From Pseudaquidulcibacter sp964557085 (GTDB taxonomy: Bacteria > Pseudomonadota > Alphaproteobacteria > Caulobacterales > Aquidulcibacteraceae): 19,844 nucleotides of DNA. Below, one piece after another: positions 16,764 to 19,844 of this stretch; the stretch's first letter is position 1, and each line of letters opens with the position of its first letter. A model generated the notes under the pieces. It saw nothing but the letters and a program-made list of their open reading frames with translations. It ran no database searches and was not told the DNA's origin. Location: the NCBI GenBank assembly GCA_964557085.1, contig CAZKYS010000039.1, forward strand, positions 1-19,844, read 5' to 3'. The position numbers and the translations under genes are program-made.

Positions 16764-16806
16764 CAAGTAGCCACCCTCGCGGCTTTGCCGCTCACTCGGC
16801 TACTTG
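16764..16806. repeat. Dumbbell hairpin after the LysR gene
   Basis: CAAGTAGCC (16764-16772) pairs with GGCTACTTG (16798-16806), and inside it GCGGC-TTT-GCCGC forms a second stem. Two symmetric unpaired 6-nt strands, ACCCTC and TCACTC, separate the stems. It starts 4 bp after the stop. Only GTTT follows, so it is a weak terminator at best. It looks like a repetitive extragenic palindrome, but only one copy is in the window. Confidence 0.85.
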
Positions 16807-16818
16807 GTTTCAATCGGA

Positions 16819-16856
16819 CATAGAAAAATAAAAAGCGCGGTTTTTATTTTTCTATG
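16819..16856. repeat. Perfect 16-bp inverted repeat, 6-nt loop
   Basis: The arms CATAGAAAAATAAAAA and TTTTTATTTTTCTATG flank GCGCGG without a mismatch. The arm is AT-rich and would make a strong hairpin in RNA from either strand. With T5 in the right arm it could assist termination of the lysR transcript. Confidence 0.95.
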
Positions 16857-16862
16857 ACTTTA

Positions 16863-16900
16863 TTTTTAAAAAGCCTTGAAACAAAGTTTCAATGCTTTAA
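16863..16900. repeat. Bulged hairpin TTTTTAAAAAGC...GCTTTAAA
   Basis: An inner stem TTGAAAC-AAA-GTTTCAA (16876-16892) is extended by an outer stem of TTTTTAAA(AA)GC with GCTTTAAAAA, which has a two-base bulge. It directly abuts the heptamer array. Confidence 0.75.
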
Positions 16901-16901
16901 A

Positions 16902-16957
16902 AATTCGTAATTCGTAATTCGTAATTCGTAATTCGTAATTCGTAATTCGTAATTCGT
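16902..16957. repeat. Eight tandem AATTCGT heptamers
   Basis: Eight exact copies of AATTCGT are followed by a partial AATT. Such arrays vary in copy number by slippage. Read on the minus strand they give a spurious ITNYELR peptide repeat. They lie between the lysR 3' hairpins and the candidate small-RNA promoter at 17008. Confidence 0.98.
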
Positions 16958-17007
16958 AATTTTCAAGGGGCTGAAAATTAAAAATGTTTAAAGCTATCAC
17001 CCTTGTT

Positions 17008-17035
17008 TTGCCACATTTAGTTACTAAATTATAGA
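17008..17035 (+). promoter_or_regulatory. Candidate promoter of the small RNA
   Basis: TTGCCA (17008-17013), a 16-bp spacer and TATAGA (17030-17035) give a reasonable sigma-70 type promoter. Transcription would start near 17042. A dyad ATAACAC/GTGTTAT (17037-17043 with 17053-17059) straddles the predicted start and could be an operator. Confidence 0.35.
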
Positions 17036-17041
17036 TATAAC

Positions 17042-17148
17042 ACGGTGCCTCGGTGTTATCACTTAAGTTTTTTAACTTGGTGCTTCCTCCCCCCTCCCCC
17101 AAATTAGAGGCTGCCTCGTGGGTCGTGATGAAAATCACGACCCTTTTT
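17042..17148 (+). ncRNA. Candidate free-standing small RNA (about 107 nt)
   Basis: No gene covers this stretch, yet it has a plausible promoter just upstream, a small hairpin (AAGTT-TTTT-AACTT, 17065-17078, extended by CAC/GTG), an 18-nt run of pyrimidines CTTCCTCCCCCCTCCCCC (17083-17100), and a strong terminator at its end. The pyrimidine tract is complementary to Shine-Dalgarno GGAGG. That recalls alphaproteobacterial small RNAs with exposed CCUCC motifs, such as the cuckoo RNAs and the ar14 family. I do not recognise it as a named RNA, and it has no 4.5S, 6S or tmRNA signature. Alternatively the terminator simply ends a long lysR 3' UTR. Confidence 0.4.
17120..17148 (+). terminator. Strong rho-independent terminator
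   Basis: GGGTCGTGAT-GAAA-ATCACGACCC forms a perfect 10-bp stem with a GAAA tetraloop and is followed by TTTTT (17144-17148), then ATTTTT. The T tract is on the plus strand only, so it stops rightward transcription. The convergent gene ending at 17160 gets no U tract from it. Confidence 0.85.
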
Positions 17149-17159
17149 ATTTTTGATTA

Positions 17160-18386
17160 TTATTGGTTGCGATTAAGCGGGGTCTTGCTTGGAAGGCAGC
17201 TTAAACCAAGGTTTGAATTTGGCGAACCCGGTGGGCAAGGTGGTAATGGATTTTGTATGCCATTAGATTTTTTCACGCCTTGCGGTATCATTGGATCAAT
17301 ATTTTTATGCCTTGTTTCAAGTGGTGACCAATTAGGGCATTTTTCTTTACGGTCTTTTACCCCTAATTTTGAGCAATCAAATGATGCACCAACCCGCCCA
17401 ATAAGTGAACCGTTGCTATCACCATCTTCGAAAACATTTCGACCTTTGCTGCCATAGCTTGGTGGGCGCTTTGGTAGTGTGCCATCACCAAAACCTATGT
17501 TTTGTTGTGGTGGGTTTGTATTGCCCGCTGGTATTTGCCCACCTGCTGGCGGATTATTAGCGCCAACAGAGGTTACACCCGATGGTTTTGCAAGTTCACC
17601 ATTAGGTGCAGGCGGCGCATTAGCAGCAGGTTTTTTTGACGCCTCATTTTGCTTTGCCAAAGCCTCCAATTCTTGTTGACGTTTTAATGCTTCTTCTTGA
17701 AGCTTTTTCAAATCATTATTCGGCATTATTGGCGCATCAATTGGAATATTGTCGTCAATTTTTTTTAATTTTAAATCATTTGTTGGCTGTTTGTTTAATT
17801 GGATTTGGTTTGTATTTATGTTTTTATTTTCCAAATTTGGTTTGTTTATTTGCACTTTATGAAGCGCAGGCAAAGGCTGTGGAATATTTTCAATTTCCTG
17901 AACTGGCGGTGCTTTTATATCAATATTTTTTAATTTTATTTGATCTTGAACATTTTGATTGGGTTGTAATTTTAATTTTTTTATATCAACTTCAATCTTT
18001 TTTATTTCTGGCATTTTTATAGGCGCAGGTTCAACTTCTTCTTGCTTTTCAATTGGTTTTATAATTTCCTTTGGCTTTGGAATTATTTTTTCAATTGGTT
18101 TTGGTATTTCTTGCTTTTCAATTATTGGTGGCGGGGGCGGTGGTTTTTCTTCTTCAACAATCTGCACAGGAAGAATTTCATCGCGCTTAAAATCAATTGG
18201 CGGAATACTTGCAAGCGCCAAGATTAAAAGCAAATGAAGGCCAAGTGCGCTAATTATTACTGGTGGGCTTGGAAAACCCCTTGTATCAAGCCCTTGGGTG
18301 GCAAATTGAAGATGTGGTAAAGCAAAAGCGTTGGTAATATTACGCTTTCTTTTGGGCTTTTGTATATTTTGCCCGCTTTCATCCAT
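17160..18386 (-). CDS. TonB-like proline-rich envelope protein, unknown role
   Basis: The 408-residue product has TonB/TolA-like architecture. It has a basic cytoplasmic N-terminus, one transmembrane helix at about 43-61 (VIISALGLHLLLILALASIP), then a long periplasmic spacer with a PPPPPP run at 82-87 and Pro/Lys/Glu repeats (KPIEKIIPKPKEIIKPIEK). A charged helical stretch follows at about 226-252, then a Gly/Asn/Pro-rich segment. It lacks a recognisable TonB C-terminal domain. Instead the C-terminus carries four cysteines: FDCSKLGVKDRKEKC (C338, C350), C384 and C397, possibly disulfide-bonded in the periplasm. The ATG at 18386 is preferred, with AAAGG 8 nt upstream, over a TTG two codons earlier. 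It follows the methyltransferase gene by 21 bp. No ExbB/ExbD genes are nearby. Confidence 0.75.
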   Translation of the reverse strand: MDESGQNIQKPKRKRNITNAFALPHLQFATQGLDTRGFPSPPVIISALGLHLLLILALASIPPIDFKRDEILPVQIVEEEKPPPPPPIIEKQEIPKPIEKIIPKPKEIIKPIEKQEEVEPAPIKMPEIKKIEVDIKKLKLQPNQNVQDQIKLKNIDIKAPPVQEIENIPQPLPALHKVQINKPNLENKNINTNQIQLNKQPTNDLKLKKIDDNIPIDAPIMPNNDLKKLQEEALKRQQELEALAKQNEASKKPAANAPPAPNGELAKPSGVTSVGANNPPAGGQIPAGNTNPPQQNIGFGDGTLPKRPPSYGSKGRNVFEDGDSNGSLIGRVGASFDCSKLGVKDRKEKCPNWSPLETRHKNIDPMIPQGVKKSNGIQNPLPPCPPGSPNSNLGLSCLPSKTPLNRNQ

Positions 18387-18407
18387 CGGCAATGCCTTTC
18401 GGTTTAA

Positions 18408-19232
18408 TTATGCCCAACCGCAAATGGTTACGATGTCGAATGTGGCATAAACACGCCCATCATCATCTTTGAACTTATCTTGGTAGTAATCGGCAATTTT
18501 GGCAATAAGACGGCGATTTAATTGTTTTTCATGCTTTTGAACAAAAGCAGCATTTTCACCCATATTCTTTATGTCGCGAAAAAGTGAAAATACATTTTCA
18601 TAACGCACTTTTAAACTTTCAACAGAGCTAACAGGGCTTTTGAAGCCCACACGCGTCAAAAGCCTTACGGCGCTTTCAAGTTCAATCATTGGTGAAATTC
18701 GCATACTGGCACCGCCAAATTCTTCTATTTCGCAATGCATGAAAGTTTCGCGTAATTCCCTTAAGCTATTATTACCAATGAAAGAGCCAATAAAAACGCC
18801 ATTTTCATTAAGTGCATTTTTAATTTTTATCAAAAGCCCCGGTAAATCATTGACAAAATTCAAACCTGAATTTGCAATTATCAAATCATATTTTTGATCA
18901 TCAAGTCCAAGGCTTTTTAATTGCGAAATACAATTCACCCCTGAAAAATCATTCAATGATGGTTCAATTTGTTTCAGGTTTTTGATTTTTGCATTTTCGC
19001 CAATTAAATTTTGCGAATTTGCAAATGTTTCAAACTGTCCAAGGCATGAAAAAATTTCAATGCAATTTTCAAAATCTTGAATTATTGCACTAATTGTATC
19101 AACTGCACCTTGGGCAGCAAAATCATGAAGAAACCAAGGTGTTTTTTCATGTCGCGCAGTGTTTTTTATCGCGCGTTCACGGCGTGAAAGATATTTTTGC
19201 GAATCAAAGATTATGTGTGGTTGCGAATCCAT
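18408..19232 (-). CDS. NDUFAF5/BioC-like SAM methyltransferase-family protein
   Basis: The 274 residues match the alphaproteobacterial counterpart of NDUFAF5, a complex I assembly factor that hydroxylates an arginine of NDUFS7 in human mitochondria. Matching segments are IIFDSQKYLSRRERA at the N-terminus, LIIANSGLNFVNDLPGLLIK (117-136), GVFIGSFIGNNSLRELRETF (145-164), EEFGGASMRISPMIE (170-184) and GRVYATFDIVTICGWA at the end. The position divergent from comF is also typical. Unusually, motif I, normally LDLGxGxG, reads IEIFSCLGQ (58-66), so the SAM-binding glycines are largely lost. Whether this copy binds SAM is therefore open. A BioC role is less likely because no biotin genes are near. It probably shares a transcript with the TonB-like gene. 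Confidence 0.8.
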   Translation of the reverse strand: MDSQPHIIFDSQKYLSRRERAIKNTARHEKTPWFLHDFAAQGAVDTISAIIQDFENCIEIFSCLGQFETFANSQNLIGENAKIKNLKQIEPSLNDFSGVNCISQLKSLGLDDQKYDLIIANSGLNFVNDLPGLLIKIKNALNENGVFIGSFIGNNSLRELRETFMHCEIEEFGGASMRISPMIELESAVRLLTRVGFKSPVSSVESLKVRYENVFSLFRDIKNMGENAAFVQKHEKQLNRRLIAKIADYYQDKFKDDDGRVYATFDIVTICGWA

Positions 19233-19240
19233 GCTAAGTC

Positions 19241-19246
19241 ATTATA
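19241..19246 (-). promoter_or_regulatory. TATAAT box just before the methyltransferase start
   Basis: Read on the minus strand, a perfect TATAAT ends 8 bp before the ATG at 19232. If used, transcription would start about 2 nt before the ATG, giving an almost leaderless mRNA. No good -35 hexamer is seen, and no Shine-Dalgarno sequence precedes the ATG. Confidence 0.35.
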
Positions 19247-19249
19247 CAA

Positions 19250-19844
19250 ATGCGAAAATTTTCCTATCCCTTAATTGAAAATTTTACTTCCCAGTTACAC
19301 AAAACCTTAAATAGGTCTTTCTGGGCATTCGCTGACTTTATATTTCCGCCACATTCGCTTTTAAGTGATGAAATCGTAAAAATTGACGGCACAATTGAAT
19401 TTGAAGAATGGCAAAATCTTAACTTTCATTTCGGTGCACAATGTAATATTTGCGCAACCCCACTTACCGATGCGCATGGCCATGAAGATATTTGTGCAAC
19501 CTGTATTGCCGAACCACCAGATTATGACCAAGCGCGTGCCCCATTATTATATGATGAAAATTCAAAAAAATTGGTTTTGCAATTAAAACATAGCGGACGC
19601 AAAGATGGGGTGAAAACTTTCGCCAAAATGATGCATGAATGCTTTAATTGGGATGATATTGATTTAATCCTTCCAATGCCATTGCACCCAAGGAGGCTTT
19701 TTGAACGTGGATTTAATCAATCGGCATGGCTTGCCAATGAAATTTCAAAGCTTTCAAGAAAGCCATGGCAATATGATAATTTGATTAGGGTTAAAAATAC
19801 AAAATCGCAAAATGGCCTTTCAATTTCTGGCCGGATGCGAAATA
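19250..19844 (+). CDS. comF: ComF family protein, 5' part (cut by window end)
   Basis: ComF is a phosphoribosyltransferase-fold protein linked to DNA uptake in naturally transformable bacteria. It is widespread in Alphaproteobacteria, where its role is less clear. The frame opens at the ATG at 19250 and runs 198 codons to the window edge. A zinc-finger-like pair C65-N-I-C68 and C82-A-T-C85 is followed by the ComF motif ILPMPLHPRRLFERGFNQSA (140-159). The PRPP-binding loop expected further on lies outside the window. The start has no clear Shine-Dalgarno sequence and is only 17 bp from the divergent methyltransferase start. Confidence 0.93.
   Translation, partial: MRKFSYPLIENFTSQLHKTLNRSFWAFADFIFPPHSLLSDEIVKIDGTIEFEEWQNLNFHFGAQCNICATPLTDAHGHEDICATCIAEPPDYDQARAPLLYDENSKKLVLQLKHSGRKDGVKTFAKMMHECFNWDDIDLILPMPLHPRRLFERGFNQSAWLANEISKLSRKPWQYDNLIRVKNTKSQNGLSISGRMRN

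Noticed and set aside
16866..17138. Minus-strand 90-residue frame with ITNYELR repeats
   Set aside because: The peptide is just the translation of the heptamer array plus non-coding flanks and the candidate small RNA. It has no start-site support.
17479..18237. Plus-strand frames opposite the TonB-like gene
   Set aside because: They are low-complexity shadows created by the Pro/Lys/Glu-rich coding sequence on the other strand.
18408..19232. Assignment of the methyltransferase as BioC
   Set aside because: There are no biotin genes nearby, and the conserved segments and the comF neighbour fit the NDUFAF5-type group better.
1..19844. tRNA or rRNA genes and insertion-sequence transposases
   Set aside because: No cloverleaf with a TTCGA/CCA-type 3' end, no rRNA signature and no transposase-like protein was seen on either strand.

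Overview
The window comes from a low-GC alphaproteobacterium with an outer membrane. The evidence is the gene content and order: RNase D followed by lptC-lptA-lptB, carB followed by greA, an ELM1-family gene, trxB overlapping a LysR regulator that resembles rhizobial LsrB/VtlR, and comF divergent from an NDUFAF5-type methyltransferase. Genus and species cannot be read from the sequence.

Layout. (1) 1-2193, minus strand: a compact cluster of a short RNase D, LptC, LptA and the first 47 codons of LptB, which covers lipopolysaccharide export. (2) 2433-5897, plus strand: an orphan chemoreceptor with a Cache sensor, then the ABC-F translation factor EttA. (3) 5898-8568: an AT-rich accessory patch. 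It holds two copies of a structured dispersed repeat (A, 5903-6021; B, 7754-7906), a perfect TA-repeat palindrome, a 393-residue protein of unknown function, a truncated CopG-type antitoxin, a DUF559 (Vsr-like) nuclease, and a two-copy 72-bp tandem repeat built of hairpins. (4) 8569-16759, plus strand: conserved housekeeping genes glmM, carB, greA, an ELM1-family gene, trxB and lysR. (5) 16760-17159: a repeat-rich intergenic stretch containing a dumbbell hairpin, a perfect 16-bp inverted repeat, a further hairpin and eight AATTCGT heptamers. It ends in a plausible free-standing small RNA with an 18-nt all-pyrimidine segment and a strong terminator. (6) 17160-19232, minus strand: a methyltransferase followed by a TonB-like proline-rich envelope protein. 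(7) From 19250 on the plus strand: comF, cut by the window end.

The conserved blocks are ordinary. The places most likely to hold something undescribed are the accessory patch at 5.9-8.5 kb and the candidate small RNA at about 17042-17148. In the accessory patch the repeat keeps a hairpin through compensating changes, the nuclease directly abuts it, and the unknown gene sits behind a slippage-prone palindrome. In the small-RNA candidate the pyrimidine tract could pair with Shine-Dalgarno sequences. Three genes appear to start at non-ATG codons with good ribosome binding sites or family fit: RNase D (TTG), glmM (TTG) and trxB (GTG).
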